This document shows positions 17,139 through 25,235 of a DNA stretch of 64,000 nt, in pieces. The stretch is from an uncultured Collinsella sp. (GTDB taxonomy: Bacteria > Actinomycetota > Coriobacteriia > Coriobacteriales > Coriobacteriaceae). Each line of letters starts with the position of its first letter. Positions within the stretch are counted from its first letter, which is position 1. The stretch is taken from positions 1 to 64,000 of the forward strand of contig CABRIC010000001.1 of NCBI GenBank assembly GCA_902470905.1, given 5' to 3'. A program made the position numbers and the translations under genes. The notes below the pieces were generated by a model. The model was not told where the DNA came from, searched no databases, and saw nothing but the letters and a program-made list of their open reading frames with translations.

Positions 17139-18340
17139 CGCTCAAGCTGGGCCAGCAGCTCCTCGACGACCTCGACGGCATCCCCAACAACCTCGTACTG
17201 GGCAGCACCAAAAATGGGGGCATCCGGGTCCTCGTTGATGGCGATAATGCACTCCGCCCCACCGATGCCGGCAAGATGCTGGATGGCGCCCGAAACACCG
17301 ATACTCACGAGAAGCTTGGGCGAAACCGATACGCCGGTCTGGCCAATCTGATGGCGATACTCCAACCAGCCGGCCTCCACGACAGGTCGCGTGCAACCAA
17401 GCTCGGCTCCCAGGGCCTCGGCAAGCCTTCGCATCAGTGGCAGGTTTTTCTTGGAACCAATGCCGCGACCCACCACGACCAGGCGCTCGGCATCGGCGAT
17501 CGAAGCCTGCTGCCCCCACTCCTCGGCGGGAATCGAAATCTCGACACGAGCCCTGGCGTCTTCCGCAAGCATCACCTGGGTGATCGTGCCGGAACGGCCG
17601 TAGTCGAAGTCGGGAGCCTTAAAGATACCGGGGCGCACCGTTGCCATCTGGGGACGATGATTGGGGCAGACAATGGTGGCCATCAGGTTGCCGCCAAACG
17701 CCGGACGCGTCTGTTGCAGCAGTCCCGTCTCCGTATCCATCGAAAGTACGGTGCAGTCAGCCGTAAGGCCCGTCTGCAAACGCACGGCAACGCCGGGTGC
17801 CAGTTCGCGGCCAAAAGCGGTCGCACCGTATAGGATGGCCTCGGGTTTGCGTTCGGCTACCAAATCGCAGATCAAGCTGGCGTAGACCTCCGCATCGTTT
17901 TGGCGCAGGCGCTCGTCGCGACAGGCCAGGACTTCGTCGGCGCCCGCGCAAACCAGATGCTCCAGGTCACCGAGAGAACCCTCGGGGCCCATGCCGGCCA
18001 GTGCCACCAGACGGCAGCCACGAGCATCGGCAAGCTCGCGGCCCTTGCCCATAAGCTCATAGGCAACGGGAGTCACCGTATCGTGCTCGTCGGTCTGCAC
18101 GAATACCCAAATGTCTCGATACGCATCGAGGTCAACCGCGCCGGCGGTCTCGTCACGCTCGATCGAGATAGCGTTGACAGGGCAGGCGTCGACGCACCCA
18201 CCGCATAGGATGCAGCCGTCGGTTACGCGGGCGCATCGGCTGGGTCGTTCGCCTTCCACTACGATGCCGCCCGAGGCACAGGCGCGAACGCAGCGACCGC
18301 AGCCGACACAGGCTTCGCTATCGATAATCAGTCCGCTCAT
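17135..18340 (-). CDS. etfA: Electron transfer flavoprotein alpha subunit with N-terminal ferredoxin domain
   Basis: A 401-residue protein. Residues 1-65 carry two 4Fe-4S motifs, CVGCGRCVRAC and CILCGGCVDACP. Residues ~80 onward form the EtfA fold, with the FAD-binding region GRGIGSKKNLPLMRRLA and SIGVSGAIQHLAGI near the C-terminus. The extra ferredoxin domain is the hallmark of the LctC-type EtfA of electron-confurcating lactate dehydrogenases (Acetobacterium LctBCD). It follows etfB and an FAD dehydrogenase gene on the same strand with no gap, which supports that role. The final electron acceptor (NAD, possibly with ferredoxin input) is inferred from the family. Confidence 0.92.
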   Translation of the reverse strand: MSGLIIDSEACVGCGRCVRACASGGIVVEGERPSRCARVTDGCILCGGCVDACPVNAISIERDETAGAVDLDAYRDIWVFVQTDEHDTVTPVAYELMGKGRELADARGCRLVALAGMGPEGSLGDLEHLVCAGADEVLACRDERLRQNDAEVYASLICDLVAERKPEAILYGATAFGRELAPGVAVRLQTGLTADCTVLSMDTETGLLQQTRPAFGGNLMATIVCPNHRPQMATVRPGIFKAPDFDYGRSGTITQVMLAEDARARVEISIPAEEWGQQASIADAERLVVVGRGIGSKKNLPLMRRLAEALGAELGCTRPVVEAGWLEYRHQIGQTGVSVSPKLLVSIGVSGAIQHLAGIGGAECIIAINEDPDAPIFGAAQYEVVGDAVEVVEELLAQLER

Positions 18341-19156
18341 CTATGCCATCCCCTCGATAATCTTGGCAAGTTTTACCGCCTGCTCGGACGCCGTTCCCTC
18401 AACGGCCTCGCACGTTTGGTCACGGTCGGGCACAAACGAGCGCACGACCTGTGTCGGCGACCCGGCAAGACCGCAACGCGCGGGGTCGGCGTTCACGTCG
18501 GCGGCACTGACCACGCGCACGTCCGCCTCCTCCGCCGCGCGAATACCGGCAATACTCGGCATACGCAACTGGCCAATCTCCTTGGCAGTCGTCATCGCGC
18601 ACGGCATCTCAAGATACACCGTCTCCTCGCCGGCATCGCATCCGTGAATGAGCGCCAGCGAGCCACAGGTCGTAAAGCCCGCGCTCTGCACGCAACTCAC
18701 GTCGGTCACGCAGGGAATCTCAAAGGCACCGGCAAGCTCGGGACCAATCTGGGCCGTATCGCCATCCACCGCCATCTTGCCGCAGATGAGCAGGTCGAAG
18801 TCCTCGTCGAGCGCCTCGATGCCGCATTTGAGAGCATAGGTGGTCGCCAGGGTATCGGCACCTGCAAAGGCGCGATCGGTCAGCAGCAGCGCGTCGTCGG
18901 CGCCTCGGGCGATGCAGTCGCGCAGCAGCGACTCGGTCGCGGGGATGCCCATCGACACCACCGTCACGCGCACATCCATGCCAAAGCCGATAAAGTCGTC
19001 CTTCAGCGCCAGCGCGCATTCCAAAGCGCTCGCATCAAAGGGATTAATGACCGCCTGCTTGCCATCGCGCACGATGGTATTGGTCTTGGGGTCCATCTTG
19101 ACCTCGGTGCTGCCCGGCACGGCCTTGACGCACACCACCATATGGAAATCGCTCAT
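18341..19156 (-). CDS. etfB: Electron transfer flavoprotein beta subunit
   Basis: A 271-residue EtfB with the family start VVCVKAVPGSTEVKMD and the signature CGKMAVDGDTAQIGPELAG, which binds the nucleotide or flavin in bifurcating Etfs. ATG 19156 is preferred because AAAGGGGG lies 9 bases before it; a GTG 6 bases further up is too close. It is the middle gene of the dehydrogenase-etfB-etfA operon. Only 2 bases separate it from the dehydrogenase stop codon, and it abuts etfA directly. Confidence 0.93.
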   Translation of the reverse strand: MSDFHMVVCVKAVPGSTEVKMDPKTNTIVRDGKQAVINPFDASALECALALKDDFIGFGMDVRVTVVSMGIPATESLLRDCIARGADDALLLTDRAFAGADTLATTYALKCGIEALDEDFDLLICGKMAVDGDTAQIGPELAGAFEIPCVTDVSCVQSAGFTTCGSLALIHGCDAGEETVYLEMPCAMTTAKEIGQLRMPSIAGIRAAEEADVRVVSAADVNADPARCGLAGSPTQVVRSFVPDRDQTCEAVEGTASEQAVKLAKIIEGMA

Positions 19157-19158
19157 CT

Positions 19159-20760
19159 TCACGCGCCCCCTTTCTGGACGAGCTCATCCAAGAGCTTCTC
19201 CGAAAACAGGTTGCCGCGACCCAGCTGCCCGTCGGGATCGAGCTGGAGCTTGAGCCGCGCCGACTCGACCATGGCCTCGTGACCGTACATCGTCTCTAAG
19301 AAGCCCGCCTTGATCTTGCCGACGCCGTGCTCGGCAGAAACGGCACCGCCCATAGCCGTTACCTCCGCAGCCCACTGGGCAAACAGCTCGCCACCGCGAC
19401 GGTAGTCCTGCGCATCGCGCGGCAGGATGTTCACATGCAGATGGTTGTTACCGATGTGCCCCCAGGCAGCAGATTCAAGCCCGCTTTCGGCCAGTGTGCG
19501 GCGATAGAGGGCCACGACATCGGCAAGGCGTGCATTGGGCACCGACATGTCCGAACCCAGTTTGGTGATGGTGGGATCCGTGCGGCGACGCTCGTCGATA
19601 AGCATGTTGACGCTCTCGGGGACCGCATGGCGGAAGAACCGCTGGCACTCGCGATCAACCTCGGTGCGCGCGACCCATGTCGCATCGTCGCGGCCACCCG
19701 CAAACTCGAGCACCCATCCCAGGTGGTACAGTTCCTCGGTCGCCTGGGCCTCGTCATCGCAGTCGAGCTCCACGTAGACACAGACCTTGGCCTCTTTGTC
19801 GAGCGCCGGCAGCGAGGCAAACGCCGTCGACTGCTCGCGCTGGCGACGTAGAATATCCAGGGCGCCAGCGTCGAAGTACTCGATGGCAGCCGCATGGGAC
19901 AGGACGGGACGCATGGAATCGGTAAAGGACACGGCCTTGTCTTCGCTATTGAAAAAGCAGCTCACACCCCAAACGACCGCAGGCGCCGCCTGCAGGGCAA
20001 TCTCGAGCTCGGTGATAACGCCGAGCGTGCCGCAAGCACCGATAAAGAGGTCGATGGCGTCCATTTCGTCCGCAACGAAATAGCCTGAGGCATTTTTTGT
20101 CTTGGGCATGGTATAGCCGGGAAGATCGAGCTCGAGCGTACGGCCCACTGCCGTCACGAGCGACAGGTGGCGGCCCTGGGCAAAAGCCTCGCCGCGCTGA
20201 AGCTCAAGCAAATCGCCATCAGCCAGCGCGACGTGGAGTCCCGTGATATGTGGGCGCATGGGACCGTAGGCGTAGCTGCGGGCACCAGAGGCGTTACATG
20301 CCGCCATGCCGCCCAGACAGGCAGATGCCTCGGTGGGATCGGTGGGAAAGAACTGCTCGGGGGCCTCTTGGAACTCCTCGTAGGCCTCAAGCGATGCCTG
20401 GTCCCAACCAGCAGTCGGCAGCACCTTCTTGCTCAGCTGCTTGCGCAGCTCCGAGAGCACAACGCCCGGCTCCACGCGCAGCAGAAATTGGCCTTGTTCA
20501 TCGCGGCGAAGGCCCAAGTAGCGATTCATACGGGAAGTATTGAGGATATGCCCGCCGTGGGGCACGGCACCGGCGGCAAGGCCGGTTCGGGCGCCCTGAA
20601 CCGTTACCGGGACACGCTCGGCATGGAGCTTTTCCAAAATGGCACGGACCTCGTCTTCCGTTGTCGGAAACGAGATGCTCGAGGCCTCGCCCGATGCGCG
20701 AGACTCATCGCGACCATACTCTTCGAACTCGTCGGTGAAGGGTTTGATGGTTGCAGACAC
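19159..20760 (-). CDS. FAD-linked lactate/glycolate-type dehydrogenase (GlcD/LctD-like)
   Basis: A 533-residue oxidoreductase with an N-terminal PCMH-type FAD-binding domain (PVTVQGARTGLAAGAVPHGG, residues ~50-70; LGGMAACNASGARSY) and a C-terminal FAD-oxidase domain (GHIGNNHLHVNILP; SAEHGVGKIKAG). Relatives oxidise D-lactate, glycolate or other 2-hydroxyacids. The GTG start at 20760 follows AAGGGGGAG. It is the first gene of an operon with etfB and ferredoxin-etfA, so it probably passes electrons to the Etf as LctD does. D-lactate is the likely but unproven substrate. Confidence 0.88.
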   Translation of the reverse strand: MSATIKPFTDEFEEYGRDESRASGEASSISFPTTEDEVRAILEKLHAERVPVTVQGARTGLAAGAVPHGGHILNTSRMNRYLGLRRDEQGQFLLRVEPGVVLSELRKQLSKKVLPTAGWDQASLEAYEEFQEAPEQFFPTDPTEASACLGGMAACNASGARSYAYGPMRPHITGLHVALADGDLLELQRGEAFAQGRHLSLVTAVGRTLELDLPGYTMPKTKNASGYFVADEMDAIDLFIGACGTLGVITELEIALQAAPAVVWGVSCFFNSEDKAVSFTDSMRPVLSHAAAIEYFDAGALDILRRQREQSTAFASLPALDKEAKVCVYVELDCDDEAQATEELYHLGWVLEFAGGRDDATWVARTEVDRECQRFFRHAVPESVNMLIDERRRTDPTITKLGSDMSVPNARLADVVALYRRTLAESGLESAAWGHIGNNHLHVNILPRDAQDYRRGGELFAQWAAEVTAMGGAVSAEHGVGKIKAGFLETMYGHEAMVESARLKLQLDPDGQLGRGNLFSEKLLDELVQKGGA

Positions 20761-21106
20761 GCGAACTCCCCCTTTAGCTAACTACAGTGTTTGCAGGGAG
20801 ATGTTACCGCATCGTTTCGTCGACGTGTTCGAGACCGTCTCCATAATTGGCGATTTTTACGTTCGTGCAATTCGGCGAGCGGCTTGATTTCCTCGGCAGA
20901 CGATGCTTTTGACACATATGGCCCCGCCGTCGCCGACCGCGCGATTGTCGCTTGAAAAAAGTTGGAGTATTTTTTGCCGCCTTTTACCTGCGGAGACACC
21001 AATCCGTCAAGCATTTGGTCAGCAATTGGTCAAGTAGTGGCTGATACCGTCGGCATCGACAGCCAAAACCGACAGAAGTTTTGGCCCCAGAAGCAGGGAG
21101 GTTCCC
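20761..21106. promoter_or_regulatory. Divergent intergenic region between lactate-dehydrogenase operon and 21107 cluster
   Basis: This 346-bp region should contain promoters in both directions. Around 21013-21035 the sequence holds two spaced copies of TTGGTCA (TTTGGTCAGCAATTGGTCAA), which could be operator half-sites for a regulator of the dehydrogenase operon. A poly-A/T stretch lies near 20956-20976. I could not assign hexamers with confidence and saw no gene. Confidence 0.35.
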
Positions 21107-21403
21107 ATGGCATATTACTGGCCCCAGTACGGCATCGTCATCGAAGTCGACGACGATCCCCATCTCCTGCCTTTCGACGAAGAGGCATTCCCCGATACGA
21201 CGGTCTACCACGTTACCACCGATGTGATCTGCGACCCCGAGTCGTTCTCGGCGCTCGCCCACCGCATCGCGCATATCCACGACATCGAGCTCCCTCCCGA
21301 CTTCGACGAGCTTGTCTACTCACGCCGCCTGATGCTTCACATGCTCTTTGGAGCGAACCCGTCCACCTTTGCGCGCATCTATACCGCCAAGGATGCCGCA
21401 TGA
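21107..21403 (+). CDS. Hypothetical protein, 98 residues
   Basis: A small acidic protein (starts MAYYWPQYGIVIEVDDDPHL) without signal peptide or membrane segment. The start follows GGGAGG closely. Its stop overlaps the ATG of the next gene (ATGA), so it is translationally coupled to the membrane protein at 21400. It is probably cytoplasmic. I do not recognise a family. Confidence 0.75.
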   Translation: MAYYWPQYGIVIEVDDDPHLLPFDEEAFPDTTVYHVTTDVICDPESFSALAHRIAHIHDIELPPDFDELVYSRRLMLHMLFGANPSTFARIYTAKDAA

Positions 21404-21909
21404 GCGCGAAGAAGCCACCCCACTTTGCAGGCCTGGGTCGTCACAAGAAGCTCATCCTTGCCTGTTTGGCCATCGTCTGTGCCCTTGTCGCCGTAGGACT
21501 ATACGCTTGGCAGTCGCAGCCCGTACCCGAGGCGGGCGCTTCGGTTACGACGGCCGAGGGCAAAACGCGTCAGGAAATCCAAGATGAGCTCGACGCCATC
21601 GTCCGCGACAACATGATGACGATTTCGGTCGCACCGGTCGCTCAGCTGCAGGAGGACGGCAAGCTGCGCGTCAACGTGCAAAACGTCCAAGACAATAAAT
21701 TTCCCCAGCGATTCCGCGTCATCCAAAACGACGAGACCATGTACGAATCCGGTGTGGTCGAGACCGGCAAGACAATCGAAACGTGCCCCGCCGGCGACAT
21801 CAAAGAAGGCGAGGCGTACATCGAGATCCAGGCACTCGATGCCAAGACCCTCGACAGCCACGGCAATCCGACACGTGTCAAGGTGCGGGTTGAGCAAGCC
21901 GAGAACTAG
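21400..21909 (+). CDS. Hypothetical membrane-anchored protein, 169 residues
   Basis: The N-terminus is basic (SAKKPPHFAGLGRHKK), followed by one hydrophobic segment of about 20 residues (LILACLAIVCALVAVGLYAW). The remaining ~130 residues should lie outside the cell and look beta-rich (KLRVNVQNVQDNKFPQRF). No cleavage site is obvious, so it is probably a membrane-anchored extracellular domain. The ATG overlaps the stop of the 98-residue gene. It is the second gene of an unrecognised five-gene surface cluster. Confidence 0.78.
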   Translation: MSAKKPPHFAGLGRHKKLILACLAIVCALVAVGLYAWQSQPVPEAGASVTTAEGKTRQEIQDELDAIVRDNMMTISVAPVAQLQEDGKLRVNVQNVQDNKFPQRFRVIQNDETMYESGVVETGKTIETCPAGDIKEGEAYIEIQALDAKTLDSHGNPTRVKVRVEQAEN

Positions 21910-21999
21910 CTTTTCCGGCCGACGCGGCACCGCACGCAATTCACCAGCATTCGTCCAATCATCGCGGGGACGGCCCGCGGCGAATAGAAAGGAACGACC

Positions 22000-22599
22000 A
22001 TGGACATCACCAGGAACATGAACGGAGCCAGAGCGCTCGTCGTGGGCGCAGGGCTCGCGCTCGCGCTCGCAATGGGCGCCGCCCCGACGCCAGCTATGGC
22101 AGCCGGGCGCGTTGGAACCACGAAAGTAATGGTCAGGACCGAGATCGACAACGTTGAGTTCAAAGTTCCGACGGTTATTCCCTTCGTCGCCAAGGCCGAC
22201 GGCACGCTTCAGGGCCCCTCAGAAGACGCGACCACCATCGACAATCATTCGGCCTACGGCATCCATGTCACCAACATGAAGATCGACGCCATGAACACCT
22301 GGACCATTGCTGCCGACGCCAAAGCCGGAACCGCACAGAACTCCATCGACTTTAAGGTTGGCCCCGACGGCGCGCTCCAGAACGCCAGCGCCGCAATGCA
22401 GGGGACGGGCCTCGATCTTTCCAAGAATGCAGCCTTCGACATGGGCTACCAGGGCATTGCCGGCGGCAAGGACAAAATTAAGCTCAAGACAAGCGGAAAC
22501 GTCGCCCGCGTCACGCGCGACATCTTCCGCGTAACCGGCGAAGGCGATCAGGTTGCAACGATCACCTGGACGGTCGAGCCCGGTGCGCACACGGCATAA
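22000..22599 (+). CDS. Hypothetical secreted protein, 199 residues
   Basis: A Sec signal peptide is clear: a charged start, a hydrophobic core (ALVVGAGLALALAMGAAP) and a likely cleavage after PAMA. The mature domain begins near GRVGTTKVMVRTEIDN. It contains VPTVIPFVAKADGTL and IDNHSAYGIHVTNMKI, a pattern resembling beta-sandwich surface or sheath proteins, but no family was recognised. The ribosome site GAAAGGAA precedes the ATG. Its end overlaps the next gene by 17 bases. Confidence 0.8.
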   Translation: MDITRNMNGARALVVGAGLALALAMGAAPTPAMAAGRVGTTKVMVRTEIDNVEFKVPTVIPFVAKADGTLQGPSEDATTIDNHSAYGIHVTNMKIDAMNTWTIAADAKAGTAQNSIDFKVGPDGALQNASAAMQGTGLDLSKNAAFDMGYQGIAGGKDKIKLKTSGNVARVTRDIFRVTGEGDQVATITWTVEPGAHTA

Positions 22600-22864
22600 G
22601 GCTGTCGCCCTGGCCGCCGCCGTCAGCATCCTAGCGTTTGGGCCAGCCATGGCCTTTGCCCAGCAAGAACAGGCGCAGGCCGCCACGCAAGTGACGGTCG
22701 ACCTCTCGGAGCTCGACCGCGGCGACCGCGAGGAACCGTTGGCGCAGACAGGCGACAGACGATGGCTCTTGGCAGCAGGCGCCACGGCAGCAGGCGCGGG
22801 GACCGCCGGCCTCGGTCTGCACATCAAACGCAGCCAGAAACAAAACACGGACAGGCCGCACTAA
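22583..22864 (+). CDS. Small surface protein with LAQTG sortase motif
   Basis: The GTG start at 22583 lies inside the end of the preceding gene (17-base overlap), so translation is probably coupled. The 93-residue protein has a signal peptide (AVALAAAVSILAFGPAMAFA), a short mature part, then LAQTG, a glycine/alanine-rich hydrophobic segment and a positively charged tail (HIKRSQK). This is the layout of a cell-wall sorting signal. LAXTG is the motif known for class E sortases of high-GC Gram-positives. No sortase gene is in the window. The mature region is only ~25 residues, so it may act as an anchor or linker for a neighbour. Confidence 0.75.
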   Translation: MRTRHKAVALAAAVSILAFGPAMAFAQQEQAQAATQVTVDLSELDRGDREEPLAQTGDRRWLLAAGATAAGAGTAGLGLHIKRSQKQNTDRPH

Positions 22865-22882
22865 ATTAGCTAAGGAGACCCC

Positions 22883-24313
22883 ATGGCATCAAAGAACCTT
22901 TTGCCCGTCGTCGCACTCTGCGGCGCGCTCGCAACCGGAACGCCCGTCGCCGCTTGGGCGACTCCCGTCATGGCAGACTCCTTACCAGCAGCTCTAAGCT
23001 CCGCACCAAATCCGTCGAGTGCCATTGCGTGTAAGCGTTTTTCGATCGCACAAGCCGCAATCTCAACCTCGGGATGCCTTCGTCGTAATACGGACGGCTC
23101 GATAGTCGTGGATATCAAGCGTTCGAACAAGGCAAACGGCTCCCAGGCGGGGTGCGCCGTCTGCACGTGGCGCTCGGTTGTGCTCGATGCGGATGGCGAT
23201 CCATGCAATTTAGAGCTGCGCATCGACATCGCTTCGGTCGATGACTCGGCGAACGGAGCGAAGGTCGCCTTCGACGGTACGTTTTTTGAGAAAGGAGGCG
23301 GTATATGTCTGGGCTGCGCCGCCGCGAATGCAGATGATGCGCAGCCCACCCTCTCATTCACGGCATCGTTGCGGCTGACCAAAGCCGGTACCGATGCCAT
23401 CGCGGCGGGAGAAGCGTCCCTGCTGTTCTACGCCGTCAGCACCAAAGACACAGACGCTCATTTCGAGAAGCCAGCCGGATCACTCAGCCTTACACGAGGG
23501 ATAGAGGCAGGCCCTATTGAAATCGATGCCCACGCGCAAAGCAGGCAACGCATTCTTGCCGACCCGGCGCTTCTCGAAATGGAGTGGAACGGATCCGGAG
23601 CCATCGGAATTCTTCCTTCCGCGCTTGACGCCAAGACGCTCCCCTCAAACGACGAACCCATCAACGCAACCATACAAGAAGAGAGCGCGGACAAAGAAGC
23701 AGGTGCGGGCGACACGCCGTCGCCGACAAACAGCGTCCCAGCTTCTTTCGAAGCACCGAATGGGCCCGCTACCGATTCAAACGATCCCGAGCTCGCAGAC
23801 AGTCTGGGGCTTGCTGATCCTCAAGAGATCGATGAAGGTAACTGCTGCGTGCTTGCCGCGCTCGACCACACAGAGGTCATCGACGCTGCGAACATCGAAG
23901 TTGCCGCCGCCAATCAGCCCGTCCGCAAGTCGGCTATCATCGCATTTCCCGAATCCATCGAAGTCGTCTTTTTGCCATCGGGCGAGGTCGTGGCCCCAAC
24001 ACTGCTCACCTTGTTGGGCGCCAAGAATACTCGAAACGAAATTAAAAAGGTCACGGTTGTCGACCCTGCAACCACCGCCAAGCTGCGTCTATACGCCGTT
24101 GCTCCAGACGGAGGCAAGACCTTGGAATTCGATGGTGACACACTCCTAGCCTGGCGACGTCTGGACATTATGCAAGACGTCTCGTATCAGATCGAACTCG
24201 AAGGGTTTGATCGTGCCCGCGATGCCAATATCATCGCCGCGGCTATTGAATCCCCGCAGCGGCTTATGACACTGCGCTTTGAATACTATCCCTATGTCCC
24301 GACAACCACCTGA
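22883..24313 (+). CDS. Hypothetical secreted protein, 476 residues
   Basis: It begins with a signal peptide (LLPVVALCGALATGTPVAAWA). The N-terminal third is cysteine-bearing (CAVCTW; GGICLGCAA), followed by a low-complexity acidic and proline-rich linker around residues 245-310 and a C-terminal beta-rich domain. No sorting signal or C-terminal membrane segment was seen. The start follows AAGGAGA. It is the last gene of the 21107-24313 cluster. The family is not recognised. The proteins may form a surface structure or adhesin; this is speculation from context. Confidence 0.78.
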   Translation: MASKNLLPVVALCGALATGTPVAAWATPVMADSLPAALSSAPNPSSAIACKRFSIAQAAISTSGCLRRNTDGSIVVDIKRSNKANGSQAGCAVCTWRSVVLDADGDPCNLELRIDIASVDDSANGAKVAFDGTFFEKGGGICLGCAAANADDAQPTLSFTASLRLTKAGTDAIAAGEASLLFYAVSTKDTDAHFEKPAGSLSLTRGIEAGPIEIDAHAQSRQRILADPALLEMEWNGSGAIGILPSALDAKTLPSNDEPINATIQEESADKEAGAGDTPSPTNSVPASFEAPNGPATDSNDPELADSLGLADPQEIDEGNCCVLAALDHTEVIDAANIEVAAANQPVRKSAIIAFPESIEVVFLPSGEVVAPTLLTLLGAKNTRNEIKKVTVVDPATTAKLRLYAVAPDGGKTLEFDGDTLLAWRRLDIMQDVSYQIELEGFDRARDANIIAAAIESPQRLMTLRFEYYPYVPTTT

Positions 24314-24392
24314 GGCTTAAATGCTGCACATCATTCCTAACACCACTTATATAACGTATTAGATGAGTCGCGATGTGCCTCGCATTTCGTTC

Positions 24393-24401
24393 TGCTACGA
24401 T
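24393..24401 (+). promoter_or_regulatory. Possible extended -10 promoter for DUF554 gene
   Basis: TGCTACGAT fits the extended -10 pattern (TGn plus TAnnnT) and lies about 30 bp before the gene start at 24432. It closely resembles TGCTATGAT in front of the Shango operon. No strong -35 was seen. Confidence 0.35.
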
Positions 24402-24431
24402 TGCCACGTTGGCATCAATACAGGAGGGCTC

Positions 24432-25148
24432 ATGCCGGGCTTGGGAACAATCATCAACGTTGTGCTTTTAGTTGCGGGCGGTCTTTTGGGATTAGCGGGC
24501 GGCCGCTTCATCACACCGCGCATCCAAGACACGCTCATGAAAGCATCGGGGCTGTGCGTCCTGTTTATCGGCCTTGGCGGCACCATGCAAAAGATGCTCC
24601 TTATCGATGGGAAGGCGCTAGCGACCACCGGCACCACCATGCTCATCGTCTCATTTGCGCTCGGTTCGCTCATCGGCGAGGCCGTCAACTTGGAAGCCGC
24701 CATCGAGAACCTTGGCGAATGGCTCAAGCGCAAGACCGGCAGTGAGGGCGATAACGAGTTCACCAACGCTTTTGTCTCGACTTCACTCACCGTGTGTATC
24801 GGCGCCATGGCAATTGTGGGATCGATCCAGGACGGCCTGCTCGGCGACTGGTCAACGCTTGCCCTCAAGGGCGCACTGGACTGCATCATCGTCTGCACCA
24901 TGACGGCGTCGCTCGGACGCGGCTGCATCTTCTCGGCCCTGCCCGTAGCCGTGTTCCAGGGGACGATCACGTTGTTTGCCGGCGCGCTCTCCCCCATCAT
25001 GACCACAGCAGCCCTCGACAGCCTTTCGCTCGTAGGCTCCATGCTCATCTTCTGCGTCGGCGTCAACCTCATCCGTCCTCAGACCTTCCGCACGGCCAAT
25101 ATGCTCCCCTCCGTCGTCATCGCCGTCATCTACGCCCTCCTGTTCTAA
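24432..25148 (+). CDS. DUF554 family membrane protein
   Basis: A 238-residue integral membrane protein of the DUF554 (YdfK-like) family. It starts MPGLGTIINVVLLVAGGLLG and contains SLTVCIGAMAIVGSIQDGL, with about six or seven hydrophobic segments. The start at 24432 follows AGGAGGG; a longer frame to 24363 lacks a ribosome site. The function of the family is unknown, though it looks like a small transporter. It lies just upstream of the Shango operon but ends 87 bp before it, and a likely promoter lies between. Confidence 0.88.
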   Translation: MPGLGTIINVVLLVAGGLLGLAGGRFITPRIQDTLMKASGLCVLFIGLGGTMQKMLLIDGKALATTGTTMLIVSFALGSLIGEAVNLEAAIENLGEWLKRKTGSEGDNEFTNAFVSTSLTVCIGAMAIVGSIQDGLLGDWSTLALKGALDCIIVCTMTASLGRGCIFSALPVAVFQGTITLFAGALSPIMTTAALDSLSLVGSMLIFCVGVNLIRPQTFRTANMLPSVVIAVIYALLF

Positions 25149-25190
25149 ATCTATCAACGCAGCGGTATCTCGAACACCTGTTTGATGCTG

Positions 25191-25199
25191 TGCTATGAT
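25191..25199 (+). promoter_or_regulatory. Possible extended -10 promoter of the Shango-like operon
   Basis: TGCTATGAT matches an extended -10 element 37 bp before the GTG start of the TerB-domain gene. No convincing -35 hexamer was found, which is common for extended -10 promoters. Confidence 0.4.
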
Positions 25200-25235
25200 A
25201 TGAGGTCACCGTAGCTGCGTTCGAGAGGAGGAGCG

